61,250 bases of DNA from contig MU129149.1 in assembly GCA_014904985.1 (NCBI GenBank), positions 21,741 through 82,990 of the forward strand, in the 5' to 3' direction. Under the pieces are notes generated by a model, which worked only from the letters and a program-made list of their open reading frames with translations, did no database searches and was not told the DNA's origin. Of the stretch, positions 46,213 through 58,098 are shown piece after piece. The translations under genes were made by a program, and so were the position numbers. The DNA is from Hydnum rufescens UP504. Taxonomy: Eukaryota; Basidiomycota; Agaricomycetes; Cantharellales; Hydnaceae. The number at the start of each line of letters is the position of its first letter. The stretch's first letter is position 1.

Positions 46213-48735
46213 TCAATCATCAGTCCACAACTTCCGCCTTGAAGGGTCCTTCTTCTCCTTCTGCGAGGTCTGGTCCTCTCCTTCGTCGTCGACGATGACT
46301 ATGGTCGGCACGGGTCCCTTGAACCAGTGCACACCGCCGTATTTGGGGAAGAAATACCAAAGGAGCGAACCCAGCAATACGCCGTCCGTTACAACTATCG
46401 CTGTGTATAACAAGATGTCAAAAGGAGGAACATATCATGCGCACTATGGGTGTACGCACAATAGTTCATGTGATGCATTGGTCAGGGGAGTGGAAGGGAA
46501 TAGCAAGGCCACACTGATGAATGACATGAATAAGGCAGCAATAATCGCTGCAGGGAGCCCCTAGGGAACATTGTCAGGTTAAATTGACCGTAGAGTTATG
46601 AGAATTCCTAATTATCCAGCTTCCGAGGTAGAATGGACCAGAGTGAAAATTGTTCGTGGGCCCAAACGCGGATCGAGCCACGATTGGAGTGGAGTACTGT
46701 GTGCAAGTTCAGATGATTAGCTAAAAGAAGAAACTATAAGTACATACGGCAACGTACAACCCCACCACGGAAACCTATCAAAGCAGGAGCACATCAGCGG
46801 TGTGTCTGATATAACAGTCTAGGATGAGGGGAGAAGCCCACAGAAAAGATGGCACCGGTAGCAGCCGGACCCGCAAAAGCCAATAATCCCAACTGGACAG
46901 CACATGTCGCTATAAACCACAAAGTTAGACAGACATGTTGACAAGGCAAACTCAAACACGATCAGAAACAAGCTAACTGTTCACAAGTGTACCAGTGTAC
47001 GAGTTCATCGAGTACAAGTAGCGTGAAAAGGGAAGGGCGCCATCTCGTGAGAATGCGAAAGGCTGCCCTGACACTGCAAGAAGCTAGTAAAAAATGAAGA
47101 AATCGGCCATGGATCGAAATGTGTAGCGTACCCAAACGAGCCCCAAGAGATTCCCCCACCGTACTGTCCCCCATCATGGATTGTTATTGTGCAACCGCAA
47201 CGAAGGTCCACAGTGCGAAAGGTCCCCTCTGACCCAGGGAATTGAAGAGGACGGCTGGCCAATTGGATCATTCGCGATAGCGTTCATATCGGTGCCTATG
47301 GAGAACGATATGACGATCAAAATAGCGGTGCCTCACATACCGCTAATGCCGGTGGCCCCAACAATTGCCCATGGGATCGCGGTTGCTGCATTCGTTCTGT
47401 GCCATTACAAACCCATATAAGAAGAAAAAGTTCAATGGAAACCGAGAAAATTGGGGCACACACTTCCTCACTAATGTCTACACTCGAATCGAAGGTGCAT
47501 ATATCCACGTGACACAATGGTTTGACTCGATTCCCACTCGTCAAGAGCCCATAAGCGGAAAAAACACACAAATGGTCCACACCGATGATAAGAACGAAAG
47601 GATAAAACCATATCCGTTGGGCCAGCCATTCGCTATTATCAGAGTTCAGCCTTGCACCTAGTTGAACGAAAATGAAAGCCCACAGTTCATAAAATTGCCC
47701 AGTGTGTACGAGACACTATTGTGGAACTCCTTTGGTGTCGCGACAGGGATGGCAATAATCACGGAAAGACAGTCTTAACGACGGTCTCACGTCAGATATG
47801 AATAATCTAAGGGAAGCTGGCACATGACGGACGCTATGTTAAACGCAACATAATCATTCTGTAGTCGGGCCAGTCGGGCCAAAACCGTTGTCCCTAGACT
47901 AGAATCAATGTCAGCCATCGTCAGGTGTCCTGGCACAGAAAAGATAATACGCACCTGCAAAGCAGAGCGTGCGAAAACACGACAGCAACATACACGGTGC
48001 TTTTTCGCCAGCGAAGTCAGATTGGAGACAGGAAGAAAACTACACAGAGACTCACAAAGTTTAATTTGTCCATTTGTAGGAGTAAATGATTGACCTATAG
48101 TCGCCGCCATAGTTCGCAATGCTGCACCCCAATCAATTGAGGCGACTCCGGATACGGATCTGATGGTATTCGCATCTAAAGATTAGTGAGGATTAGGTCA
48201 TCGACTCCATGGGGAGTGAACACGCACATCCGACAACCCACGGGGGCACATTCTTCTATCGCGGAGAAGAGAGCGTATGCCTTCAAAAAAAATAGAGCTG
48301 TACGCAAGAAGGTCGATATGTACGAAAGGAAGAGAGGGAAAGAACGTAACACGCCAGATGTTGGTGTTTGCAGTTGCCAGCTCGGCCATACTGATGGCAA
48401 TGCACAATATGGATAATGAGGCGACGAACCAACCCCAAACCATAGCACTGGGCCCTCCATTCCTGGGTGGCGCGAGATAAAGAAATGAAATGGGAAGGTA
48501 GGAAACGATGATAGAGCCCACGGCACGGCATAATCAAGGCAGACGCAACCGCAGGAAACAGCCGGATGATCGAAAAAGATATCCCAAACACCTCGAAGGC
48601 GGAGAAGACGCATTTAAACTCTTGCTTGTAGCCAGGTTTTGCGAGAATCTCTTCGTCTAGGGACAAGAAAACGACTTTTTGCCGAGCAAGGGGCTTGGGA
48701 CCATGGTTTCTTGTTAATCTTGCAGTACCAGACAT
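46213..48735 (-). pseudogene. APC-family amino-acid permease, copy C, broken
   Basis: From ATG 48735 (MSGTARLTRNHG) the exons follow copies A and B, but lesions are visible. In exon 1 one base is lost, turning VLIYAVP into LIMPCRG out of frame. Near 47770 the exon that should read LCLAVII has lost bases (ACTGTCTTTCCGTG). Near 46615 the donor GGTAACT/GGTAATT of the other copies is GATAATT. The C-terminal exon shifts frame after EDQTSQKEKKD. Remaining recognisable parts are NGGPSAMVWGWFVASLSIL, VYRSSF-like transmembrane stretches and SLLWYFFPKYGGVHWFKGP. The order and spacing are otherwise those of an APC permease gene. Confidence 0.85.
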
Positions 48736-49110
48736 GGGGGGTTATAGTAGAAGTCGAGATGGCCGAAATGAGCGGGTCACCGGGACGGCAAAGATCAAGC
48801 ATGTTTAGGTAAATCGTGGAGATGCGATAATTGGGTAGGGACGAAAGGGTACAGCAATATCATGAGTATTACCTCATCGCGGACGCAGTGTCTTCCTGTG
48901 GTTCCTGTGGAAGAATTGTAATCGAAGCGTAGGCAGCGCAATTGGGTGTCGTCGTAGAAGATAATCACGATGAAACCCAGAGTAGGGTAGAAGGAATACC
49001 TGCACTTGGACTTGAAAGGGCATACTTCATGTGCAAAATCAGGACCTTCCGCTCGTTTTCAGAGGGGCTGTTCGATGCCAACAATTCAAGACCCGTTTTG
49101 CCACGTAGGT

Positions 49111-49116
49111 CACGTG
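49111..49116. promoter_or_regulatory. CACGTG box upstream of permease C
   Basis: The same position relative to the gene as the box at 37494, in the context GGTCACGTGATG. It remains although the gene is broken. Confidence 0.35.
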
Positions 49117-49220
49117 ATGTGGGAAATCGAGCCAGCGTTTACCAACTGAAGCTGCGAGACAGTGAAAATGCTAGCGAGTGTGTTTTGTTTGCTTGCTGTC
49201 TATCCTAAGGGTGTCTCACT

Positions 49221-49696
49221 AGCAGATGTGTGTGGGAGACTGCGGAGCAGTTGCTCCGTCGGCCTCGGTGCGTGCACCGACATATGTTCAAGTGAGGTCA
49301 CTTCAGATGGGGTGACTCCGTACGTTATTTAATCTGGGCTCTAGAGTCATCCCGGAGCTGTTAAAGATTAGCCTTGACATCTATTGGCCTAGCTGCACTC
49401 TATTTTCATTTGTGAGCCTTGATCCTGCGGTGTGTGGCCGTCCAACCTACCCTCACCCACCAGGCGGCATATTGATATTCCCACTCAGTGGTATATTTAC
49501 TCTGCGCAACAGCGAGGTTATCGTGTCCTTTCCCTCTCAATGACACTTTTTCTGACATTATGCCCATGTCAGCTCGACTTCTAGTATCAGGAAGGGACAA
49601 GCCAACTCTTCCCCGAAGAATGGTGCGTTAGCATCTCATACATCCCTTAGCACCCTTGTTTTCCCTCCTTTACTCTTGCACTCGCTCCCTTTTTAG
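49221..49696. other. Intergenic stretch with two small palindromes
   Basis: GGAGCAGTTGCTCC lies at 49244-49257 and TCGGTGCGTGCACCGA at 49265-49280, side by side just right of the amplification boundary. No gene was recognised. A possible short exon MPMSARLLVSGRDKPTLPRR ends at GTGCGT near 49623 and could belong to the following gene. Confidence 0.4.
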
Positions 49697-50664
49697 GGAC
49701 GCATACATTGCGCCCATTCCCGAGGTCGAGCGAGGTGAGGGTAGAGGCATACCATAAGCGACTAACTTCATCAGATAAGGTTATCAAGTTTAATGAAGTT
49801 TACTGCTGCGCATGCATGGTCTCGATGGGAGTACGTATTTTATTTCTTAGACGGTCCTTACTGTGGTGCCAATACGGCCTTTGGTTAGGATGGCCACGTC
49901 AAGATTACACGTCAATCAGGGATCTTTTCAATGTGTTGAAAAGGACGATTGGGCAATGTAAGGGCTTTGTTTCTTCTCCTGGATCGGATCCCTCTTCCTC
50001 GCAAGCAATGGATTGTGGATTTTTTACTGCCCCTGTTCGCTTTGTGGACGTGACCTGACTCGCACCACGAATAGAGCTTTCGCGGTAATACAGAATCATT
50101 GCTTTATCAATGAGGTATGTCTGAATGAATTGGAAACCCGCCACTGCGTGTTAACTGTGATCTGCATAGGGATTCATGCGCCAATGGCAGCTATTAGAAA
50201 AGCAGTCCATAGACACGATGTCAGTCGTCAATTGTAACAAATATTGGCTTCCCTTAAGATATCTAATCTATTTAGTCGTCATGTCCCGACTATTGTTGTC
50301 CAAGGCGTGTCTATTGTGAACAAATAACCGTGGAGAACGGCGATGCTGGTTCTTTCCTCATGAAGGGAGATATGGTGTATGCCATCCTTTGGATCCTTAA
50401 CCCATACGCACGTACTCATATCTTTATCCTCGTGCCGTTTTTGCCTGTCTAGGTTGTCTGTCCTGTGAGTCCCAACCCCTTCCACGAGAAACACCTTTCT
50501 CAGCGTCTCATCCACTTCACCGTCATCCCCTACAGGTTAAATCTGCCTATGATTTGAAGAAAGCTTGGCCCGAAATAACGCTCCATTTTACGCACGCAGG
50601 GCATTCCGCCCACGAACCTGAGACGGAGAAACTCTTGGTTGAGGGACGTCTTGCCTTCCCCTAG
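49697..50664 (+). pseudogene. Prolyl iminopeptidase (S33 alpha/beta hydrolase) remnant
   Basis: After an acceptor CCCTTTTTAG at 49696 the exons read DAYIAPIPEVERG, AYHKRLTSSDKV, AWSRWE near 49817, RAFAVIQNHCFINE, GGFMRQWQLLEKQSIDTM, RHVPTIVVQG and finally VKSAYDLKKAWPEITLHFTH, AGHSAHEPETEKLLVEG, ending at TAG 50664. These are the middle and C-terminal parts of prolyl iminopeptidases, with the catalytic histidine expected in AGHS. Several parts are joined by plausible introns (INE|GTATGT..CATAG|GGF), but VEA-YHK and the region 49830-50030 are out of frame. The N-terminal half with the GGSWGS nucleophile elbow is not seen. A cytosolic enzyme cleaving N-terminal proline if complete; here it is judged broken. 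Confidence 0.75.
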
Positions 50665-52135
50665 CCCTCATTCTCGTGTTCTATACTGACGTCGAATGTA
50701 TTGGTTTTAACAGGCCGCAGACCAGCTCAAGTATCTTTGAGCATGTTAGCGCCTGAAATCCCCCAGGCGATTTTTGCACCTCGTGATTCTCTAGCATCGC
50801 GTTCAACGACTTTCCGTTGATAGTCATGCATCCAGTCTCCTTTGTCTCCGCCCCTGTTGTACTGAAAGAAAATGATTTTAACAATTTGGATTCAAATGCC
50901 TGCTACAAGAGTGAAGGGTACGCAAAAGGAGCGGAGACAGCCAGAAAACGAAAAGGGACCAGTCCCAATTATCAACCACAACGTTAATGGATACATGGAC
51001 AGAGGTGCCGAGACAACACATGGACTCGCTTTTTAGTCTTGATGAAGTCTGGTACCGTTTGAAGATTCTCGATATCTCCGCCAACAAAACCTTGCGAATC
51101 GTGGCGAACGAGTCGCTGGTTATATATCATCAGAGGCGAGATCTTGGTCAATATCGTGTCAAGTGGGATGGTCGTCAGAGGTTCCCTATCGCACGCATTG
51201 GAATCAAATAACGAGATTGGGCTTCGGGGAAGCGCAGGGGGGCACACAGTGAGGTTGACGCCGAATACTGCGTTGATGAAGAAGAATTTCCCACTCCTGA
51301 CTGCGAACGTTCTCTAGATCTGGTTCATTGAGGTTCATTGGCATAAAGCGCCTTGAAAGGATGCATGCCTCACGTGGTCCACAAAGAGCACCTCGAACCT
51401 AACAACGCCAGTTGAGCACTGACAGAAGTACGGATGACGAACGTGGCGCACCTAGAATCCCCTAGCTGACTATTGGTAATGGGCGTGAGCGGGGAGGAGT
51501 CCCAGGATGCATTGGCTATACTGATGGTTGAACTGTTGCGGTCTCGCTCGAAGTTTTACTGCCTGGATAAGTGGAATCCACAGTATAAGAGCTGGTTTCA
51601 CGATCTGGAGTAGGAACGGGTTGTCGCCAATGGGGGAACGTGAAAAACGGCCTTATTGGCTCACAAATGGAGTACATCGCTGAGGTTGCGTTCTCATTCA
51701 CGTGAATGGAAGCTCTGCCTGAATGACGCACCATCTTCACGTGATTGATTCGCGCTTCACCGTGGGAGGGTCGACCGCGTCTCTCTCCCATAGCCGTTGT
51801 CTAGTATGCCGATTAGGACGTGTTTGGCCAGCTCCATCCTAAGACTCACTTTGTTGTCTGGTGTGATCTGGAACGAGGGACTCAAGAGGATCAGATCTAG
51901 GGTCTACCGAATTTCACATAGAGAAAGGGGACCCGATAACAATATCTTCCTCTCTTGGAATCTGAGAAGCCTCCGGTGCCAGATCAGGCATGGCGCCAGT
52001 CCGTGCTTCTCGGACAGAAGCTAGTCAAGTTGACATAACCGGGAAGCTCCTGTTGACTGGCATTTGACAATTTGTAGCATTTACCTGCATACACCCACGC
52101 CCTTTCTCTAGCTCTCCTCCTGTGATCCTTCAGCA
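50665..52135. other. Unresolved stretch between peptidase remnant and GTPase gene
   Basis: On the minus strand, exon-like pieces read DREPLTTIPLDTILTKISPL (about 51190-51130), VVDNWDWSLFVFWLS (about 51010) and TINGKSLNAMLENHE|V near 50800 with nearby GTGCAA and TTTCAG signals. They could be the end of one gene, but I cannot name it or join it. The minus frame at 51516-51791 is unrecognised. The last 100 bases, pyrimidine-rich up to CCTTCAGCA, are the likely leader of the GTPase gene. Confidence 0.35.
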
Positions 52136-53433
52136 ATGTGGAAATATATTCGCAAGCTTTTTAAAGGCGACAGCGATAAGCGCTTTAGGGTCCTCATACT
52201 TGGACCGGCGAACGCAGGAAAGACCACTCTACTCGAGCGACTAACGGACAGCCCTGCCGGCGCGGCCATAGTGACCCGCAACGGAAAACGTGTAATCACT
52301 GTAGATGTTCGAACTCAGTAGAGCTGCTGGTCTAATTCATCCCTTTATCCCAGGTCAAGGAGGTCCCCAAAGGATACGATCAAGTAAGCGCCATCCTAGC
52401 AAAGGTGCACTGCGGTTGCTCGATGCTTTCACCACATCTAGCGAGGGATCCATAATATCGACGACGAAATCACTTACGCATCGGGCCCGGCATTCGTTTT
52501 CCACGACTCTGGTGGTTTCGAGGCGGGAGGGGTCGAGGAGCTCGAGGCCGTCTGGAAATTTATTCGAAAGCGCTCGTTAGCTTCGCCTTTGAAGCAGCTG
52601 CATGCGATTTGGTGCGTTCACCCATGCAGTTCACACGTCGTCTTACTGTGACTCACCAATTGCTACAGGCTCTGTATTCCAACAGATAATGACAGGCCCT
52701 TCGGATTCTTGCAATCAGGCTTTTTCTCCGAATCCACAGCATCAGGTGCGTCCCATCAGTGGCGGCATTCGACACTATCCGTTACGCACTGGTCCATATA
52801 TCCGTTCAGTGCCTGTTATTGGAATTTTCACCATGTTGGATGGAAGAAGGACGAAAGTGGAGATTGAGGTTCTAGGCCCTGCTCCCCGCCCATCCGATTT
52901 CCGCGATCGTGCCCAGGAGGTGGATCAGAAAGTAGCTGAATTTGTCAATGGACTCGAGACACAATTTCGGAATGAGCGGTACCCACCTGCTGGTTTCATC
53001 GGGGTTGGAAGTATGTATACTCTATCCAAGCAGCAATTTTGGCACTTAAATCTATGGCCTAAAGACATGCATGAAGTTAGCATGCAGAGCATAGTATTGT
53101 GTTACCGACTTCTTCTACTCACTATGGATGCTCTTCCCTATGAGACCCGGAGATCATTACTTAGGCTCACGGTTTGGAAAAGAAACCGCCGAATTCATAC
53201 CATGTCTGTTTTAAAGCGGTGAGTTTGGATGTCCAACAAATTGACGGTGGCTCATGCCTGTGTTTATCTCATAGTGTCCTTCATGCTGGAACTGAAGGTC
53301 CTGTCTCAAGCTGTATTGATGAGATGATGGTACAATTTGACTATGTTCAGGGAGCATTGTGGCTAGAACCCAACAACCTGTGCAAGATGAAGAATCAGAG
53401 TTACATGCAGACAAGGGTTTCAGGATTCTTATG
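52136..53433 (+). CDS. P-loop GTPase-family gene, 5' exons
   Basis: Exons: 52136-52291, 52354-52383, 52442-52611, 52669-52745, 52810-53010, 53095-53218 and, less certain, 53275-53433. All junctions keep frame. Exon 1 has the P-loop GPANAGKTTLL (residues about 25-35). Exon 3 has the G3 region HDSGGFEAGGVEELEAVWKF. Exon 4 reads CIPTDNDRPFGF. Exon 5 has the G4-like position IFTMLDGRRTK, where TKxD is usual, then FVNGLETQFRNERYPPAGF. Exon 6 reads DALPYETRRSLLRL..SVLKR. This is the cytosolic or membrane-attached GTPase family widespread in Agaricomycetes; its role is not established. The altered G4 motif (TMLD) may weaken guanine specificity. Exon 7 ends TTATG|GTGAGTG, directly at the first unit of the triplet array, so the natural C-terminus is either encoded in that array or lost. 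Confidence 0.85.
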
Positions 53434-56400
53434 GTGAGTGAATATATCCCTTGCACAACATTTAAGGTACTGATTGTATCATGGGGGGTATAACTGTGGC
53501 AACTGATTCTGACAATATGACACATAATTTACTCATTGGATGGTGTTGACAACATAGGAGGTATGGCTGGAGGTGTTCACTTTTGGTGCACAATCATTGG
53601 CTTACATGTCTCTTTATGACACTATCAATGTAGTTGGTCAGTCTGGATCTTGAATACATGGTCACTGACTGATATAATTTTTGCTGCCATTGGGAACACA
53701 GTATGTGAGTCCAGATCTCCCCCAATTCCATGTATAGTCATTCCCTGATACAGCTTCTGGTGGAATCCACAACACAGGGGGTGAGTTTATGTCTCTGTTA
53801 GTTGATATGAGGTGGCTGTATATCTTTTGGTGGCATGGATAACATAGCATGTGAGCATGGATCTCCCACCATTAGATCCATACTGTCACCAGCTGATATC
53901 TCCCTTGGTGACATCAACCATGTAGGAGGTAAGACTGCACCTGTCATAGTTTCATATGTGGTCACTAGCTGATAGAACATTTGGTGGCATGAACATAGGC
54001 TGTGGGTTGGATTTCCCCACCATTCAATGTGTTATGGCTGACTCATACATCTTTTCCATGGCATAAACAACATAGCTTGTATGTCCAGATGTCTTGGAAT
54101 TTGATGCATGGTCACTGACCGATAAATATTTTATTGACATTCACACTGTAGTATGTAAGTGTGGATTCAGCATGAGATCCATGGTTGATACATCATTATG
54201 TGCAATGGATAAAATAGGAGGTCAGTCCATATCTCCCAGCTTTCATTGGTGATTGTTGGTGAATGCATTATTTGGTGACATGGATAATGTAGTATGTAAG
54301 TAGGAATTTCCTATAAGTTAGCACCTGGTCACTGGTTGATCCATCATCTGATGGCATGCACAATGTAGAAAGTAAGCTTGGATCTCTTACAATTAGATGT
54401 GTTTGGGCAGGCTGATATCTCTTTGTCTGTCATGGACAATGCAGGGAGTAAGTTCAGATCTCACAATCTGATGCATGGGTCCTCATTGGTACATTATTTG
54501 GCATTGACACCACAGCCTGTAAGTTTGGATATCTCTGAATTCGTTGAGTGTGGTCACCTGGCTAATACATTTTTGGATAACACTGATAATATAGGAGGTA
54601 AGTCTGGATCTCCTCTGCCTTGATGCACTATCACTGGCTGACACATCACTGGATGACATCAATAACCAAGAATGTGGGCTGTCTTTCAATTTTGTGCTTG
54701 ATCATTGGCTGATCCATCTTCTGGTGGCACTGACAACATAGAAGGTAAATCTGAATTTCTGACTATTCAATCTATTGTTGTTGGCTAATGTATCTTTTGG
54801 TGATGTTGACAATGGAGGCTGTATGTTTGGTTCTTTTCCAATGAAATGTACAGGTGCAGACTGATATTTCTTGGTCTGAATGGACAATGCAGGGAGTAGG
54901 GCTGGATCTCACAATTTAATGCATGGTCACTCTCTGATACATTGTTTGTTCCCATTGACAATGTAGCATGTAAGTTCAGATCTCTGCTAATGAATCACTG
55001 GCCAAAATATTCTTTGGTGACATTGATAATGTAGCATGTAGGTTCTGCTGCCACTTTGATGCACAATCACTGGCTGATACATTCTGGGTGAACTTGACAA
55101 TATAGGAGGTGAGCCTGGCTCACTTTTGACTCAGTGTGTGGTGACTTGCTGATCTCACCAATGGCATCAACAATGTAGCTGGTGGGCCCAGGAATTCTCA
55201 CAATTTGATGCAGGATTGCTGCCTGATTCATCATCTGGTTGCATTGCCAATGTAGGAAGTGAGTGACCCCCCCCCCCACCACTTTATGTATAGGTGTTGG
55301 CTGATACATTGCCTGGTGGTATCACAAATGTAGGTTGTATGTTGAGATCTCTTGCAATTGAATGTGAGGTCATTGACTGATACACTGTTTGGTGGCATGG
55401 ACAATGTAAGATGGTGAGGTTGTATCTACCACTATTCATTGAGTGGCCCTCAGTTGTTATACTTGTGTGGCCTTAACACCATAGTATGTAAGTCCACATC
55501 TCAGTCTGATTCATGCATGGGGTCTGCCTGATTCAGTGGTTGGTGGCTTCTGCAAACAAGAGGGTAGGTCTGGATACTTGAATTCCATATGTTGCTGTGA
55601 GCTGATGTATCATTTCATGGTTTTGATAACACAGAGGGTAAGATGGGATCCCTGAGAATTTGTGGCAAGGTGCTGATTGGTTGGTCAACCTGAACACTGT
55701 AGGATGTAAGTGCATATCACCCACCTGGTCATGAGTTGATACATCTTTGGGTGGCATTGAAAATGTAGGAAGTAAGTGTCTGAATGTCTGAGAATTTGAC
55801 ACATTATCCCTTGCTGATTCATCATTTGGTGGCATCAACAACATAGATTGTAAGTGTGGATGTCATAGAATTGAATGTATTATCCCTTGCTGACTCATCA
55901 TTTGATGCCATTGACCACATAGCGAGTAAGTATGGATGTCATAGAATTCAATGAATTGTCCCTTGCTGATTCATCATTTGGTGCCATTGACCACATAGCA
56001 AGTAAGTGTGGATGTCATAGAATTCAATGGATTGTCCCATGCTGATTCATCACTTGGTGCCATTGACCACATAGGGTGTAAGTGTGGATGTCATAGAATT
56101 CAATGAATTGTCCCTTGCTGATTCATCATTTGGTGCCATTCACCACATAGACTGTAAGTGTGGATGTCATAGAATTCAATGGATTGTCCCTTGCTGATTC
56201 ATCATTTGGTGCCATTGACCACATAGCATGTAAGTGTGGATGTGATAGAATTCAATGGATTGTCCCTTGCTGATTCATCATTTGGTGCCATTGACCACAT
56301 AGTATGTAAGTATGGGTGTGATAGAATTCAATGGATTGTCCCTTGCTGATTCATTTGGTGCCATTGACCACATAGGAAGTAAGTGTGGATGTCATAGAAT

Positions 56401-57890
56401 TCAATGGATTTTCCCTTGCTGATTTATCATTTGGTGCCATTGACCACATAGGAAGTGAGTGTGGATGTCATAGAATTCAATGGATTTTCCCTTTCTGATT
56501 TATCATTTGGTGCCATTGACCACATAGGGTGTAAGTGTGGATGTCATAGAATTCAATGGATTGTCCCATGCTGATTCATCATTTGGTGCCATTCACCACA
56601 TAGACTGTAAGTGTGGATGTGATAGAATTCAATGGATTGTCCCTTGCTGATTCATCATTTGGTGCCATTGACCACATAGCGTGTAAGTGTGGATGTCATA
56701 GAGTTCAATGGATTGTCCCTTGCTGATTCATCATTTGGTGCCATTGACCACATAGCTTGTAAGTGTGGATGTCATAGAGTTCAATGGATTGTCCCTTGCT
56801 AATTCATCATTTGGTGCCATTGACCACATAGCTTGTAAGTGTGGATGTGATAGAATCCAATGGATTGTCCCTTGCTAATTCATCATTTGGTGCCATTGAC
56901 CACATAGCATGTAAGTGTGGATGTGATAGAATTCAATGGACTGTCCCTTGCTGATTCATCATTTGGTGCCATTAACCACATAGGTTGTAAGTGTGGATGT
57001 GATAGAATTCAATGGATTGTCCCTTGCTGATTCATCATTGGGTGCCATTGACCACATAGCAAGTAAGTGTGGACATCATAGAATTCAATGGATTGTCCCT
57101 TGCTGATTCATCATTGGGTGCCATTGACCACATAGGCTGTAAGTGTGGACATCATAGAATTCAATGGATTGTCCCTTACTGATTCATCATTTGGTGCCAT
57201 TGACCACATAGCAAGTAAGTGTGGATGTCATAGAATTCAATGGATTGTCCCTTGCTGATTCATCATTTGGTGCCATTGACCACATAGGCTGTAAGTGTGG
57301 ATGTCACAGAATTCCATGGATTTCCCCTTGTTGATTCATCATTGGTGCCATTGACCACATAGCATGTAAGTGTGGATGTCATAGAATTCAATGGATTGTT
57401 CCTTACTGATTCATCTTTTGGTGATATTGACAACACAGGTTGTAAGTCCAGATCTCTTAGAATTTGATGCATCTTCTCCCCCAATTCATCTTTTCATTTC
57501 ATTGACAATGTAGCAAGTGAGTCTGAATGTCTTGGAATTCAATACATCATCCCTTGCTGATTTCCTTTTTTCATGATAATGCAGCCTGTAAGTCCAGATG
57601 TCTCAGAATTCTATTCACCCTGACTTGATCATGTCCCACTTGGTGGTTTTGTCCTGTAGGAGGTCAGTCCACATCTCCAGCTCTTGGATTTCTGATCTCT
57701 GGACAATCTCTTATTTCACTACATCTACAATATAGGATGTATGTCCCCCTCTTACTTTTCTGTGTATGGTCCTGCTCATACACATCTCACTGACATTCAC
57801 AATGTTAGCTGGTGAGTTCATAAATTTATACAATGGGATAATATCCTATTTTTTGGCTCCACTCCTTATACTTGGATTCATTACAGGATA
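53434..57890 (+). repeat. Array of 58 intron-like units separated by exactly three bases
   Basis: Each unit starts with a donor (mostly GTAAGT, also GTGAGT, GTATGT, GTCAGT), has a CTGAT, CTGAC or CTAAT branch-like site 25-30 bases before its end, and ends in ACATAG, AATGTAG or CACAG. Then come three bases and the next donor. Donor starts include 53561, 53637, 53705, 53781, 53851, 53929, 54002, 54079, 54155, 54221, 54296, 54372, 54448, 54519, 54598, 54674, 54745, 54821, 54896, 54970, 55038, 55109, 55182, 55259, 55337, 55414, 55488, 55564, 55638, 55706, 55772, 55850, then every 76 bases from 55926 (one 73) to 57291, then 57366, 57442, 57517, 57588, 57663, 57739, 57812. The triplet is the three bases before each position. 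A last acceptor at 57886 is followed by six bases, GATAAT, and GTAAGT. Four acceptors read AAG or GAG. The left units are diverged; the 55.9-57.3 kb core is nearly identical except for the triplets. None of the 58 triplets is a stop. Confidence 0.9.
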
Positions 57891-58041
57891 ATGTAAGTTA
57901 CATCTAATGTGCCAAAGCCAAATGATTCTGTGTAATTGTGGTCCCATCATTGCTCCCCTGTTATCTGGTAAATATTGTCAAGCCTCACCTCCATCCTTGT
58001 CTTTATCTCCCCCAAATTTTATTAGGTGCTCAAATAATCAG

Positions 58042-58098
58042 GCAGTGAAGGCCTGTGTGCCCTTCCTCAAACTATTGGTTGGTTTAGGTTTTCATTGA
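58042..58098 (+). other. Candidate terminal exon after the triplet array
   Basis: An acceptor AATAATCAG ends at 58041, and the following frame reads AVKACVPFLKLLVGLGFH and stops with TGA at 58098. If the triplets are read as codons and GATAAT as two more, this exon follows in frame (phase 0). No other support exists; an alternative acceptor TTTATTAG lies at about 58025. Confidence 0.3.

Larger units (their letters stand above)
34393..49220. repeat. Segmental tandem amplification with three permease copies
   Basis: Unit A (34393-41305), unit B (41306-46112) and unit C (46113 to about 49220) begin with the same AGATTTAGCAGGCAGTC-like sequence and share the permease gene and its upstream region. 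A and B also carry a kinase gene and a DUF7918-type gene. Unit B lacks about 2 kb that A has between 38590 and 40868. Unit C ends at GGGTGTCTCACT near 49215, the sequence that lies just before the kinase gene in A and B. Confidence 0.9.

Noticed and set aside
53434..57890. CRISPR-like array (direct repeats with variable spacers)
   Set aside because: The variable part is only three bases, the repeats carry donor, branch and acceptor signals, there are no cas genes, and the genome is eukaryotic.
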